The notes under the pieces are model-generated. The model was not told where the DNA came from. It was given only the letters and a program-made list of their open reading frames with translations, and searched no databases. 60,502 nt of DNA from the NCBI RefSeq assembly GCF_022771645.1, contig NZ_JALFCU010000066.1, positions 1-60,502 on the forward strand, in the 5' to 3' direction. This DNA comes from Selenomonas sp. Its GTDB lineage: Bacteria > Bacillota > Negativicutes > Selenomonadales > Selenomonadaceae. Position numbers and translations under genes: made by a program. Every line of letters starts with the position of its first letter. Positions within the stretch are counted from its first letter, which is position 1. This document shows positions 44,299 through 52,413 of this stretch, one piece after another.

Positions 44299-45002
44299 CG
44301 CCGCGCGCGCGCAAGGCAATCGAGCGTGCGCAGGTCGTCGCGGGCTATCACACGTACATCAAGCTCGTCGAGCCTTTGCTCGCGGGCAAGGAAGTCATCG
44401 GCACGGGCATGATGCAGGAGATCGACCGCTGCCGCATGGCGGTCGCGCGGGCGGCCGAGGGCGCCGAGACGGTCGTCGTCTCGAGCGGCGACGCGGGCGT
44501 CTACGGCATGGCGGGGCTCGTGCTCGAGCTCGTCCTGCAACGTCCGAAAGAACAACGCCCGGGCTATGGCGGCACGATCGCGGGCGTCTCGGCCGTCAAC
44601 GCGGCGGCGTCCGTGCTCGGCGCGCCGCTCATGCACGATTTCGCCGTCATCAGCCTGTCGAACCTCCTGACGCCGTGGGAGCTCATCGAGCGGCGCGTCG
44701 ACATGGCCGGGCAGGGCGACTTCGTGCTCGCGCTCTACAATCCGAAGAGCAAGAAGCGCGTGGAAAACATCGAGCGCGTGCGCGAAATCCTCTTGAAATA
44801 CCGCGATCCTGCGACGCCCGTCGGCATCGTGACGGCGGCGACGCGGCCGGACGAAAAGAAGGTTCTTTCGACGCTCGCGGACTTCACGAAAGAGGACATC
44901 AACATGTTCTCGCTCGTCGTCATCGGCAACTCGCAGACGTACGTCAAAGAGGGCTGGATGATCACGCCACGCGGCTACGGCAACAAAGAGGCAGGGCTGT
45001 GA
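44247..45002 (+). CDS. cbiH: Cobalt-factor III / precorrin-3B C17-methyltransferase
   Basis: The enzyme methylates C17 with ring contraction. The 251-residue chain opens with ITVIGIGPGNLEDMTPRA and shows VVAGYHTYIKLV, VVSSGDAGVYGMAGL (about 76-90) and VSAVNAAASVLGAPL near 115, the CobJ/CbiH pattern. Its start lies within cbiG. The next gene starts on the overlap GTGA at its stop. Confidence 0.94.
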   Translation: MANITVIGIGPGNLEDMTPRARKAIERAQVVAGYHTYIKLVEPLLAGKEVIGTGMMQEIDRCRMAVARAAEGAETVVVSSGDAGVYGMAGLVLELVLQRPKEQRPGYGGTIAGVSAVNAAASVLGAPLMHDFAVISLSNLLTPWELIERRVDMAGQGDFVLALYNPKSKKRVENIERVREILLKYRDPATPVGIVTAATRPDEKKVLSTLADFTKEDINMFSLVVIGNSQTYVKEGWMITPRGYGNKEAGL

Positions 45003-45868
45003 GCGCGGACGCGAGTGAGCTGCAAAACGCGGACGGCGTGACGCCGGCGGTCAGCGAAAACGCGCAGTGCGCGGATAGCGGCCGCATCTTCGTCTTCGCC
45101 GGGACGGCGGACGGGCGGGCGCTCGTCGCGGCGCTGCTTGCCCATGGCTTTTCTGTCACGGCGTCCGTCGTCAGCCGCTACGGCGCGGAGCTGCTCGCGG
45201 CGGCCGAGACGGCAGGGCACGACCTCGTCATCAACGACGAGCCGCTCGATGAGGCGGCGTTCGTCGCGTACGCCCGCGACCACGCCATTGCGGCCATCGT
45301 CGACGCGAGCCACCCGTACGCCGTGAACGTCTCGCAGAACGCGATGGCGGCGGCCAAGGCGCTCGGCCTGCCGTATGTGCGGTACGAGCGCGACCTGACG
45401 GAATTGACGTCTCAGGGGCTCGCTGCGGAAAAGCTGCACGTCGTGCACAGCTACGACGAAGCGGCGGAAACGGCAGCGCAATGCGGCGACGTGATTTTCC
45501 TTACGACGGGCTCGCGCAACTTGAAAGCGTTCGCGACCGCGCCGGCGCTCGCAGAAAAAACGCTCATCGCGCGCGTCCTGCCGACGCCGGAAGTGATCGC
45601 GGAATGCATCGCGCTTGGCATCGCGCCGGGGCAGATTGTTGCGCTACAGGGCCCGTTTTCGACGGCGCTGAACCGCGAGCTGTTTTTGCGCTACGGCGCG
45701 GACGTCGTCGTGACGAAGAACAGCGGCAGCGTCGGCGGCACGGATACGAAGCTCGCAGCGGCAGCCGAGCTCGGGCTCGACGTCGTCGTCATCGACCGGC
45801 CGAAACTGGATTATCCGAGGGTCGCGCGGACGTCTGAAGAGGTGGAACGTTTTTTATCCCTTCGATGA
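44999..45868 (+). CDS. cbiJ: Cobalt-precorrin-6A reductase
   Basis: The enzyme reduces the ring of cobalt-precorrin-6A with NAD(P)H. The 289-residue chain starts at GTG 44999 (overlapping the cbiH stop). It has about 28 extra residues before the fold, then IFVFAGTADGRALVAALLA, IVDASHPYAVNVSQNA near 101 and VVVTKNSGSVGGTDTKLAAA near 237, as in CobK/CbiJ. GGCAGGG upstream is a weak ribosome binding site; coupling to cbiH is likely. Confidence 0.92.
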   Translation: MSADASELQNADGVTPAVSENAQCADSGRIFVFAGTADGRALVAALLAHGFSVTASVVSRYGAELLAAAETAGHDLVINDEPLDEAAFVAYARDHAIAAIVDASHPYAVNVSQNAMAAAKALGLPYVRYERDLTELTSQGLAAEKLHVVHSYDEAAETAAQCGDVIFLTTGSRNLKAFATAPALAEKTLIARVLPTPEVIAECIALGIAPGQIVALQGPFSTALNRELFLRYGADVVVTKNSGSVGGTDTKLAAAAELGLDVVVIDRPKLDYPRVARTSEEVERFLSLR

Positions 45869-45890
45869 TCATTTTTGACGAATCAGTTAT

Positions 45891-45977
45891 GGCCTACCTT
45901 CGACACCCTTTCCGTCGCCCTTCGGGCGCCACCTTCCCCGTAGGGGAAGGCTGCTATGGGAGAGACGTTCGGCAACA
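45891..45977 (+). repeat. Family A repeat, right half, before cbiC
   Basis: CCTACCTTCGACACCC, the CGTCGCCCTTCGGGCGCC hairpin, CTTCCCC-gta-GGGGAAG and the outer end CGTTCGGCAACAGG. The left half is absent. It ends beside the ribosome binding site of cbiC. Confidence 0.88.
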
Positions 45978-45989
45978 GGAGGAACTTCG

Positions 45990-46625
45990 ATGGACTACAT
46001 AAAGAAACCGATGGAAATCGAGCACCGCAGCATGGAGATCATCGCGCCGCATCTGGCGGGGCTGCATCTCAGCGCGGTCGAGACGAAAGTGTACTCGCGC
46101 ATGATCCATGCCGCGGGCGACGTGGAGTACGCACCGCTCATCCATATCCACCCGGACGCCATCCGGGCGGCGCAGCGGGCGCTCCGGGCTGGCGCGGACA
46201 TCTACACGGATGTCGAGATGGTGCGGACGGGCATCAATAAAAGGAAGCTGAAGGCGTTCGGCGGCACCGTGCATTGCCGCATCGCCGACCCGGAGATCGC
46301 GGCGGCGGCGAAGGCGCAGGGCATTACGCGCTCGATGGCCGCCATGCGCTCGTTCGGCGCGGAGCTCAACGGCAGCATCGTCGCCATCGGCAACGCGCCG
46401 ACGGCGCTCTACGAAGTGCTGCGGCTCGCGGAGGAGGAAAACGTGCGCCCAGCGTGCATCGTCGGCATCCCCGTCGGCTTCGTCGGCGCGGCGGACTCGA
46501 AAGAGGCGCTGCGGCAGAACACGCGCGTGCCGTACATCACCGTCGAGGGGACGAAAGGCGGCAGCCCCATTGCTGCGGCGGTGATCAATGCGCTCATGTA
46601 TGATATTGATGATGAGCGGGTGTGA
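45990..46625 (+). CDS. cbiC: Cobalt-precorrin-8 methylmutase
   Basis: CbiC moves a methyl group from C11 to C12 to give cobyrinate. The 211-residue chain has the usual length and conserved pieces: RSMEIIAPHLAGL, YSRMIHAAGDVEYAP, IYTDVEMVRTGINKRKL and VGIPVGFVGAADSKEAL (about 156-172). The start follows AGGAGG, which lies at the edge of the preceding repeat. Confidence 0.94.
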   Translation: MDYIKKPMEIEHRSMEIIAPHLAGLHLSAVETKVYSRMIHAAGDVEYAPLIHIHPDAIRAAQRALRAGADIYTDVEMVRTGINKRKLKAFGGTVHCRIADPEIAAAAKAQGITRSMAAMRSFGAELNGSIVAIGNAPTALYEVLRLAEEENVRPACIVGIPVGFVGAADSKEALRQNTRVPYITVEGTKGGSPIAAAVINALMYDIDDERV

Positions 46626-46628
46626 ACC

Positions 46629-46940
46629 TTGGCAGCCTCTCCCTCAGGGAAAAGCAGACGCACGGCGCTTTAGCGCCGATGCGGTCGCTTTATCCTTTAG
46701 GTAGAGGGGGACCGCGTTAGCGGTGGAGAGGGTCCCCTGTAGGGCGGAAGATTTCGTAAGACAAATCTTCCGCGGGTGCGAATGTGAAAGTGACGTTTGG
46801 GGGCGTGTGCGCGCACCGGCGACATCAAACGGCTTGCTTGCTCATATGGCCTACAAGCGACCCGCTCCTGGCGCTGCACTACGTTCCGCGCCTGTCCTCT
46901 CCCTGAGGGAGAGGCTTCTTTACGAGTTACGGTCGCAATA
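46629..46940 (+). repeat. Composite family A repeat with nested hairpin module, before cbiA
   Basis: The left stem AGCCTCTCCCTCAGGGA is opened by a 50-bp module (AAAAGCAGACGCACGGCGCTTT ... GTCGCTTTATCCTTTAGG), then resumes at AGAGGGGGACCGCGTTAGCGGT. The right part is the GTGCGCGCACCGGCG ... TACAAGCGACCCGCTCC ... CTGTCCTCTCCCTGAGGGAGAGG subtype seen at 21176 and 53193. This fills the 334-nt gap between cbiC and cbiA; about 46735-46795 is unassigned. Confidence 0.85.
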
Positions 46941-46959
46941 AAAAAGAAGGGGATGTGGA

Positions 46960-48636
46960 ATGAGGAACAACATTCCTAGAGTCGTGATTGCCGGGACGCA
47001 GAGCGGCAGCGGGAAGACGACGCTCGTGACGGGGCTGCTGGCGGCGCTGAAAGAACGCGGCCTCCGCGTGCAGTCGTACAAGGTCGGCCCCGATTACATC
47101 GACCCGGGCTTTCACCGGCTCGCGAGCGGGCGGCCGGCGCACAACCTCGACACGTGGCTCGTCGGGGAGAAGCGGCTGCCAGCGCTGTTCGCAGAAAGCT
47201 TTGGCGACGCCGACATCGCGGTCATCGAGGGCGTCATGGGGCTCTACGACGGCGGGCGACAGGGCGTGAGCTCGACGGCGGAAATCGCGAAGCTCCTCGA
47301 TGCGCCCGTGCTGCTCGCCATCGACTGCAAGTCCATGGGCGCGAGCGCGGCGGCCATCGCGCTCGGCTTCCGCGCGTTCGACCCGGACGTCAACATCGCA
47401 GGCGTCCTGCTGAACCGCCTCGGCTCGGCAACGCACGAAGAGATGATCCGCGCGGCGATGGACGCCATCGGCATGCCCGTCTACGGCGCCGTGCATCGCG
47501 ACGACGGCCTGCACCTCTCGGAACGCCACCTCGGCCTCACGCCGACGACGGAAGCCGCAGCGACGGAGACGGTGAAAAAGATGGGCGAGGCCGCCCTCGC
47601 ACAGGTCGCAGTCGCGAAAATTGTAGAACTTGCGAAATCAACCGGGGCGCTCAAACTTCAGCCCCCCTCTCCGAAAAGCAGGCGCACGGCGCTTCAGCGC
47701 CGATGCGATCGCTTTTGCCCTAGCGGCTGGGGGGGCGGACCGCGAAGCGGTGGGGGGTGTGGCGAAGGTACGGCAGTGCGAAACGCAGAAAATTCACGTC
47801 GAAGAGAATGCCAGAGTACTTTCTTCGATGAAAATTTAGCAGTATCGAGTCACGACCTACCTTCGCCACCCTCTCAGTCGCGCTGCGCGCGCCAGCTCCC
47901 CCGAAGGGGGAGCCTTTCAGAATGCTCTCTCCGTATCGCCGTCGCCCAGGACGCAGCGTTTTCCTTCTACTACCCGACGAGCCTCGCCGTGCTCGAGCGC
48001 CTTGGAGCGGAGCTCGTGCCATTTTCGCCGCTTGACGATGAAACACTTCCTGACGGCATCGCGGGCGTGCTGCTGGGCGGCGGCTTCCCGGAGATGTTCG
48101 CAGAAAAATTGGCAGCAAATACATCCATGCGCGCGAGCATCCGCGCGGCAGCCGCGGCCGGCCTCCCGATCTACGCGGAGTGCGGCGGGTACATGTACCT
48201 CATGACGGAGCTCGTCGATTTCGGCGGCAAGGCGCATGCGATGTGCGGCGTCTTCCTGGGGCGCGCGGTCATGACGAAGCGGCTGCAGATGGTCGGCTAC
48301 GTGACGGCGCGGATGAACGAGGACACGGTCCTCGGCGCGGCGGGGACGGAGCTGCGGGGGCACGAATTCCATTTTTCGCAGGAAGAAGCGGCGGAGACGC
48401 CCCCGACGACCGCGAAGGATTCGCCCGCAGAGTCGGGGGTGGCAGCGGAAACGGCGGACGCCGATCCGCCGAGCCGCCCATTCATGTTCACGAAACTGCG
48501 GAATGGCGCGACGTATGGCGCGGGGCAGAGGTACAAGAATGTGCTCGGGAGCTACTTGCATATTCATTTTGCCGGGTGTCCTGGGGCGGCGGAACGGTTT
48601 GTACGGGCATGTAAGGTGTATCGAGAAAAACGATAG
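46960..48636 (+). CDS. cbiA: Cobyrinate a,c-diamide synthase with a repeat-encoded interdomain insert
   Basis: CbiA amidates the a and c side chains of cobyrinate with glutamine and ATP. The 558-residue chain has the N-terminal dethiobiotin-synthetase-like ATPase (GTQSGSGKTTLVTGLL, about 12-27; VIEGVMGLYDGG near 88) and the C-terminal class I glutaminase domain (GVLLGGGFPEMFAEKL near 369; YAECGGYMYLM with C408). Usual length is about 450-470. The extra residues, about 233-320, are encoded by a family A repeat (47658-47920) read in frame without a stop, rich in Arg, Ser, Pro and Cys. All catalytic motifs on both sides remain intact, so function may be kept. A second unusual stretch (about 480-505, ETPPTTAKDSPAESG) lies late in the glutaminase domain. 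Confidence 0.93.
   Translation: MRNNIPRVVIAGTQSGSGKTTLVTGLLAALKERGLRVQSYKVGPDYIDPGFHRLASGRPAHNLDTWLVGEKRLPALFAESFGDADIAVIEGVMGLYDGGRQGVSSTAEIAKLLDAPVLLAIDCKSMGASAAAIALGFRAFDPDVNIAGVLLNRLGSATHEEMIRAAMDAIGMPVYGAVHRDDGLHLSERHLGLTPTTEAAATETVKKMGEAALAQVAVAKIVELAKSTGALKLQPPSPKSRRTALQRRCDRFCPSGWGGGPRSGGGCGEGTAVRNAENSRRRECQSTFFDENLAVSSHDLPSPPSQSRCARQLPRRGSLSECSLRIAVAQDAAFSFYYPTSLAVLERLGAELVPFSPLDDETLPDGIAGVLLGGGFPEMFAEKLAANTSMRASIRAAAAAGLPIYAECGGYMYLMTELVDFGGKAHAMCGVFLGRAVMTKRLQMVGYVTARMNEDTVLGAAGTELRGHEFHFSQEEAAETPPTTAKDSPAESGVAAETADADPPSRPFMFTKLRNGATYGAGQRYKNVLGSYLHIHFAGCPGAAERFVRACKVYREKR
47658..47920 (+). repeat. Family A repeat inserted in frame inside cbiA
   Basis: CAGCCCCCCTCTCC, a nested AAAAGCAGGCGCACGGCGCTTC ... 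GATCGCTTTTGCCCT module, GGACCGCGAAGCGGT, GGTGTGGCGAAGGTACGG, a diverged core with the stem TCGAAGA/TCTTCGA, CCTACCTTCGCCACCC, a GCGCTGCGCGC stem and AGCTCCCCC-gaa-GGGGGAGCC. It has the same module order as the intergenic copies. It is read in the same frame as the copy at the cobU 3' end. Confidence 0.92.
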
Positions 48637-48655
48637 ACCGTAAGAGCGCGTACGA

Positions 48656-48943
48656 AAGCCTTCCCCTACGGGGAAGGGGGACCGCGTTAGCGGTGGAAAG
48701 GGTGGCGAAGGTAGGACATAACAATTCGCAGGACTGTAACGGCGAAGGAAATTTTCAGTTATTGCCATCCTTCGACATTACAATCCTGCACATAGCTATG
48801 CCCTACCTCCGACACCCGCTCCACCGCTTCGCGGTCCCCCTCGACCTAAAGGATAAAGCGACCACATCGGCGCTAAAGCGCCGTGTGTCTGCTTTTCCCG
48901 GAGGGAGAGGCTGCTGTATGAGTCGCGATTGGCAATAGAAAGT
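48656..48943 (+). repeat. Family A repeat, full-length with nested module, between cbiA and cobU
   Basis: AGCCTTCCCC-tac-GGGGAAGG, GGACCGCGTTAGCGGT, GGTGGCGAAGGTAGG, the core pair GGACTGTAACGGCGAAGG / CCTTCGACATTACAATCC, CCTACCTCCGACACCC, CACCGCTTCGCGGT, then the nested module in inverse orientation (AAAGGATAAAGCGACCACAT ... GTCTGCTTTT) inside the right stem, and CGGAGGGAGAGGCTGCTG ... TTGGCAATAG. It occupies nearly all of the 326-nt gap. Confidence 0.9.
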
Positions 48944-48962
48944 TACGGTATAGGAGATAGAT

Positions 48963-49601
48963 ATGTCTCACAATCATTCCCACATCATCCTCGTCACCGG
49001 CGGCGCCAGGAGCGGGAAGTCGGCGTTTGCGGAGCGGTTCGTCGCGGCGCACGGGCAGCGGATTGCGTATGTCGCGACGGCGCAGATTCTTGACGAGGAA
49101 ATGCGCTATCGCGTTGCCTTGCACAAAAAGCGCCGGCCGGCGGCGTGGACGACGTATGAGGCGCCGTTCGCGGCCGAGGGCGCGATCCGGCAGGCGGCGG
49201 AGGCGCATGATGCGCTGCTGTTCGACTGTTTGACGGTGTACTTCAGCAACCTCCTTTGCTCGCTGACGGAGGACGAGCTCGCCGACGAGGCGCGCGTCTA
49301 CGAGCTCGCGCAGGGCGCAGCCGACCGCCTGATCGCGGCGGCGGAAGAGAGCGGCATGACATGCGTCTTCGTGACGAACGAAGTCGGCGCGGGCATCGTG
49401 CCGGAGAACAAGCTCGCCCGCCTCTACCGCGACATCGCCGGCCTCGTGAACCAGCAGGTCGCGGCAGCGGCGGAGGTCGTCTACCTCACGGTCAGCGGCA
49501 TCCCCGTCGATATCAAAAAACTTGCCTCTCAAATCTCTGCCCCCCTCTCCGAGGGGGGAGGGCCACGAAGTGGCAGGGGGTGTGGCGAAGGTACGCCGTA
49601 A
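48963..49601 (+). CDS. cobU: Bifunctional adenosylcobinamide kinase / guanylyltransferase with a repeat-encoded tail
   Basis: CobU phosphorylates adenosylcobinamide and attaches GMP. The 212-residue chain has the P-loop ILVTGGARSGKSAFAERF near residue 10, IAYVATAQI, the guanylyl-site region near HKKRRPAAWTTYE, and VFVTNEVGAGIVPENKLAR (about 136-154). The family normally ends shortly after the stretch LTVSGIPVDIK (about 179-189). Here about 20 further residues (SAPLSEGGGPRSGRGCGEGT) are encoded by a family A repeat that also supplies the stop. ATG at 48963 follows AGGAGAT. Confidence 0.93.
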   Translation: MSHNHSHIILVTGGARSGKSAFAERFVAAHGQRIAYVATAQILDEEMRYRVALHKKRRPAAWTTYEAPFAAEGAIRQAAEAHDALLFDCLTVYFSNLLCSLTEDELADEARVYELAQGAADRLIAAAEESGMTCVFVTNEVGAGIVPENKLARLYRDIAGLVNQQVAAAAEVVYLTVSGIPVDIKKLASQISAPLSEGGGPRSGRGCGEGTP

Positions 49602-49636
49602 GGTTTCGCTGGACTGTAACGGCGAAGGCCATTTGG
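49538..49636 (+). repeat. Family A repeat overlapping the 3' end of cobU
   Basis: CCCCCCTCTCC-gag-GGGGGGAGGG, GGCCACGAAGTGGC, GGGTGTGGCGAAGGTACG and GGACTGTAACGGCGAAGG, after which the element breaks off 9 nt before the cobQ start. The first 64 nt are translated as the cobU tail. Confidence 0.88.
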
Positions 49637-49644
49637 AGGAACAC

Positions 49645-51291
49645 ATGACAGAAGACATTTCGAACGACGAGAACAAAACGATGGTTGCTCGTCCCCAGAC
49701 GGTGATGCTCATGGGCACGAGCTCGCATGTGGGGAAGAGCATCCTCGCGACGGCGCTGTGCCGGATTTTCCACCAGTGGGGGCGGCGCGTCGTGCCGTTC
49801 AAGGCGCAGAACATGGCGCTGAATTCGTACGTGACGAAGGACGGTCTCGAGATGGGGCGCGCGCAGGTCGCGCAGGCCGAGGCGGCGGGGCTGGCGCCGG
49901 CGGTCGACATGAATCCGGTGCTCCTCAAGCCGACGGGGAACGCCTGCTCGCAGGTCGTCGTCGACGGCCGGCCGATCGGCAATCTCTCGGCGAAGGAATA
50001 CCACAAGGGCAAGTCCGTCGAGCTCTGGCAGAACGTCACGGCCGCGCTCGGCCGCCTCGCCACGCAGTACGACACGATCGTCATCGAGGGCGCGGGCAGC
50101 CCGGCCGAGATCAATCTGAAGGCCGACGACATCGTGAACATGCGCGTCGCGCGCTACCTGCACGCGCCCGTGCTGCTCATCGCCGACATCGACCGCGGCG
50201 GCTCGCTCGCGGCGCTCGTCGGCACGCTGGAACTCTTGACGCCGGAGGAGCGCGCGCTCGTGCGCGGCCTCGTCATCAACAAGTTCCGCGGCGACGTGAC
50301 GCTGCTGCAGCCAGCCGTGGATTTTCTCGAGAAAAAGACGGGCAAGCCCGTGCTCGGCATCGTGCCGCACATCGACGACCTCGGCATCGATGACGAGGAC
50401 TCCGTCTCGCTCGAGGAAAAAGAGGCCGCGTCCGACGTGAAAAAAGAGCTTACGCTCGCCGTCATCGAGACGCCGAAAATCTCGAACTTCACGGATTTCG
50501 AAGCGCTCGCGGACGAGCCGGACGCCCAAGTCGTCTACGTGAAGACCGTCGCGGAGCTGCGCGCGGCGAAGCCCGACGCGATCCTGCTCCCGGGCTCGAA
50601 GAACACGACGGAGGACCTCTTGCACCTCCGCCGCCACGGCCTCGAAGGCGCGATCGCCGAAGCCGTCGCCGGCGGCACGCCGCTCATCGGCATCTGCGGC
50701 GGCTACCAGATGATGGGCGAGGAGGTCCGCGACCCGCTCCACACGGAGTCCGCGAATGACCGCGTGCGCGGCCTCGCCTACCTGCCGATGGTCACGACGT
50801 TCGCCGCCGAGAAGCGCACGGTGCAGGTGAAAGCTGACTGCCCGGCGCTCGAGTTCCTGGACGGCGCGCTCTGCGCGAAAGGCCTCCCGGGCTACGAGAT
50901 CCACATGGGCCGCACGGACTTCACGGTGCCCGTGCGCCATCCGTTCCACATCACGTGGCAGGGCGCGGAGCGCGTGAACGTCTGGGATGGCGCGCTCAGG
51001 GACGACGGCCAATGCTTCGGCACATATATCCATGGCCTGTTCGACCACGACGGTTTCCGCCGCCAGTTCCTCAACGTCCTGCGCCACAAAAAAGGTCTCC
51101 CGGAGCTCCCCATCCAGCGCAACCGCCGCCGCGAAAAAGAACGTGCCTACGACCGGCTTGCAGAGACGGTGCGGAACGCGCTCGACATGAAACAGCTCTG
51201 CGCCATCATGAAAACGGCGGCAGCGGAGTGCAAGGAATGGCACGACGACGGGCCCGTCGACACGATGAAGGAGTTATTGCAAAACGAATGA
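49645..51291 (+). CDS. cobQ: Cobyric acid synthase
   Basis: The enzyme (also called CbiP) amidates side chains b, d, e and g of adenosylcobyrinate diamide. The 548-residue chain has the ATPase start LMGTSSHVGKSILATALCR, KAQNMALNSYVTKDGLEMGR near 54, IEGAGSPAEINLK near 150, and the glutaminase part ILLPGSKNTTEDL and LIGICGGYQMMGEE with the catalytic Cys (near 352). The C-terminus is about 30 residues longer than usual and rich in charged residues. ATG at 49645 follows TTGGAGGA; longer starts would translate the preceding repeat. Confidence 0.95.
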   Translation: MTEDISNDENKTMVARPQTVMLMGTSSHVGKSILATALCRIFHQWGRRVVPFKAQNMALNSYVTKDGLEMGRAQVAQAEAAGLAPAVDMNPVLLKPTGNACSQVVVDGRPIGNLSAKEYHKGKSVELWQNVTAALGRLATQYDTIVIEGAGSPAEINLKADDIVNMRVARYLHAPVLLIADIDRGGSLAALVGTLELLTPEERALVRGLVINKFRGDVTLLQPAVDFLEKKTGKPVLGIVPHIDDLGIDDEDSVSLEEKEAASDVKKELTLAVIETPKISNFTDFEALADEPDAQVVYVKTVAELRAAKPDAILLPGSKNTTEDLLHLRRHGLEGAIAEAVAGGTPLIGICGGYQMMGEEVRDPLHTESANDRVRGLAYLPMVTTFAAEKRTVQVKADCPALEFLDGALCAKGLPGYEIHMGRTDFTVPVRHPFHITWQGAERVNVWDGALRDDGQCFGTYIHGLFDHDGFRRQFLNVLRHKKGLPELPIQRNRRREKERAYDRLAETVRNALDMKQLCAIMKTAAAECKEWHDDGPVDTMKELLQNE

Positions 51292-51308
51292 AGAAGCATG
51301 AAAGGCTC

Positions 51309-51365
51309 ACAACCTACAGCCTCCCTCCCCGAGGGAGGGGGACCGCGAAGCGGTGGTGGGTGTGT
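51309..51365 (+). repeat. Family A repeat, left end, before cbiB
   Basis: ACAGCCTCCCTCCCC-gag-GGAGGGGGACCGCGAAGCGGTGG followed by TGGGTGTG; the rest is absent or unrecognisable. Confidence 0.8.
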
Positions 51366-51433
51366 GCGGGTGTATGGCGCAGCGGATGTCTTATACCTAT
51401 CGGGCGTGATAAGTCAGAGTCAGAGGCGAACCC

Positions 51434-52384
51434 ATGAACGTTGGTATCGTTGCTTTCCTCTTTGATTGCATTATTGGCGATCCGAACACACGTATTCATC
51501 CAGTCGTATTGATTGGCAAATTAATTTCCCTGTGCGAGCGTTTTTTCTACCGCGCGGCGGACAGTGACGGGCGGAAGTTTGTCTCGGGCGCAATCCTGGT
51601 GCTGCTCGTGCTGCTGGTTTCCTATGAAGCCGCGGCCGCCATCGTCATGGCGTCGTATCATCTGCCGTTCCCGTGGGCGGCGGAGCTCGTGTCCGGGCTG
51701 CTTTTATCGTTCACGATCTCGCCGAAGTCGCTTGCGAGCGCGGGGAAGGGCATCTACGGCCTCTTGATGCGCGATGACCTCGCGGGCGCACGGGAGAAAG
51801 TCGGCTGGATCGTCGGCCGCGAGACGAAGGAGCTCGACGCCGGCGAAATCACGCGCGCGACGGTCGAAACGATCGCCGAGAACACGAACGACGGCATCAT
51901 TGCGCCGCTCTTCTTCTTCGCCATCGGCGGCGTGCCGCTCGCCGTGTTTTACCGCGCGGCGAACACGATGGACTCGATGATCGGCTACAAGAACGACAAA
52001 TATCTCTACTTCGGCCGCGCCGCCGCGCGCCTCGACGACGTGCTCGGCTGGATTCCTGCGCGCATCACGGGGCTCTTGTTCCTCGCGAGCGCCGGCTTCC
52101 TCGGCTTTGACGTGCGCAACGCGCTCCGCATGCTGCGCCGCGACGCGGCGAAGCACCCGAGCCCGAACGGCGGCTGCTGCGAAGCCCCAATGGCCGGCGC
52201 GCTCCACATTCGCCTCGGCGGCTACAATACGTACTTTGGCCGCAAGACGTTCCGCGCCTACATGGGCGAGCCGCTGCGGCCGCTCGCCCCGCCGCAGATC
52301 ATGGAATCCATCCGCATGATGTACACGGCGACGATCTTGTTCCTCATCGTCTTGTACCTCGTGTTCCAGGTCATGGGGTACTGA
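51434..52384 (+). CDS. cbiB: Adenosylcobinamide-phosphate synthase
   Basis: CbiB attaches the aminopropanol phosphate arm to adenosylcobyric acid at the membrane. The 316-residue protein has about 4-5 hydrophobic segments and the family motifs FLFDCIIGDPNTRIHPVVLIG (quoted loosely, residues 8-28), RETKELDAGEITRATVETIAEN (about 130-150), NTMDSMIGYKNDKYLYFG and HPSPNGGCCEAPMAGAL. The start follows GAGGCGAAC weakly. The threonine-phosphate decarboxylase CobD, which makes its substrate, lies two genes further on. Confidence 0.93.
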   Translation: MNVGIVAFLFDCIIGDPNTRIHPVVLIGKLISLCERFFYRAADSDGRKFVSGAILVLLVLLVSYEAAAAIVMASYHLPFPWAAELVSGLLLSFTISPKSLASAGKGIYGLLMRDDLAGAREKVGWIVGRETKELDAGEITRATVETIAENTNDGIIAPLFFFAIGGVPLAVFYRAANTMDSMIGYKNDKYLYFGRAAARLDDVLGWIPARITGLLFLASAGFLGFDVRNALRMLRRDAAKHPSPNGGCCEAPMAGALHIRLGGYNTYFGRKTFRAYMGEPLRPLAPPQIMESIRMMYTATILFLIVLYLVFQVMGY

Positions 52385-52413
52385 CATCTTCTTCCAGATT
52401 CGGAGGCACTCCT

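Noticed and set aside
49522..49644. A longer start for cobQ giving about 41 extra residues
   Set aside because: The extension is the family A repeat in another frame and overlaps cobU; ATG 49645 has GGAGG and fits the family start. In contrast to cbiA, nothing forces translation here.
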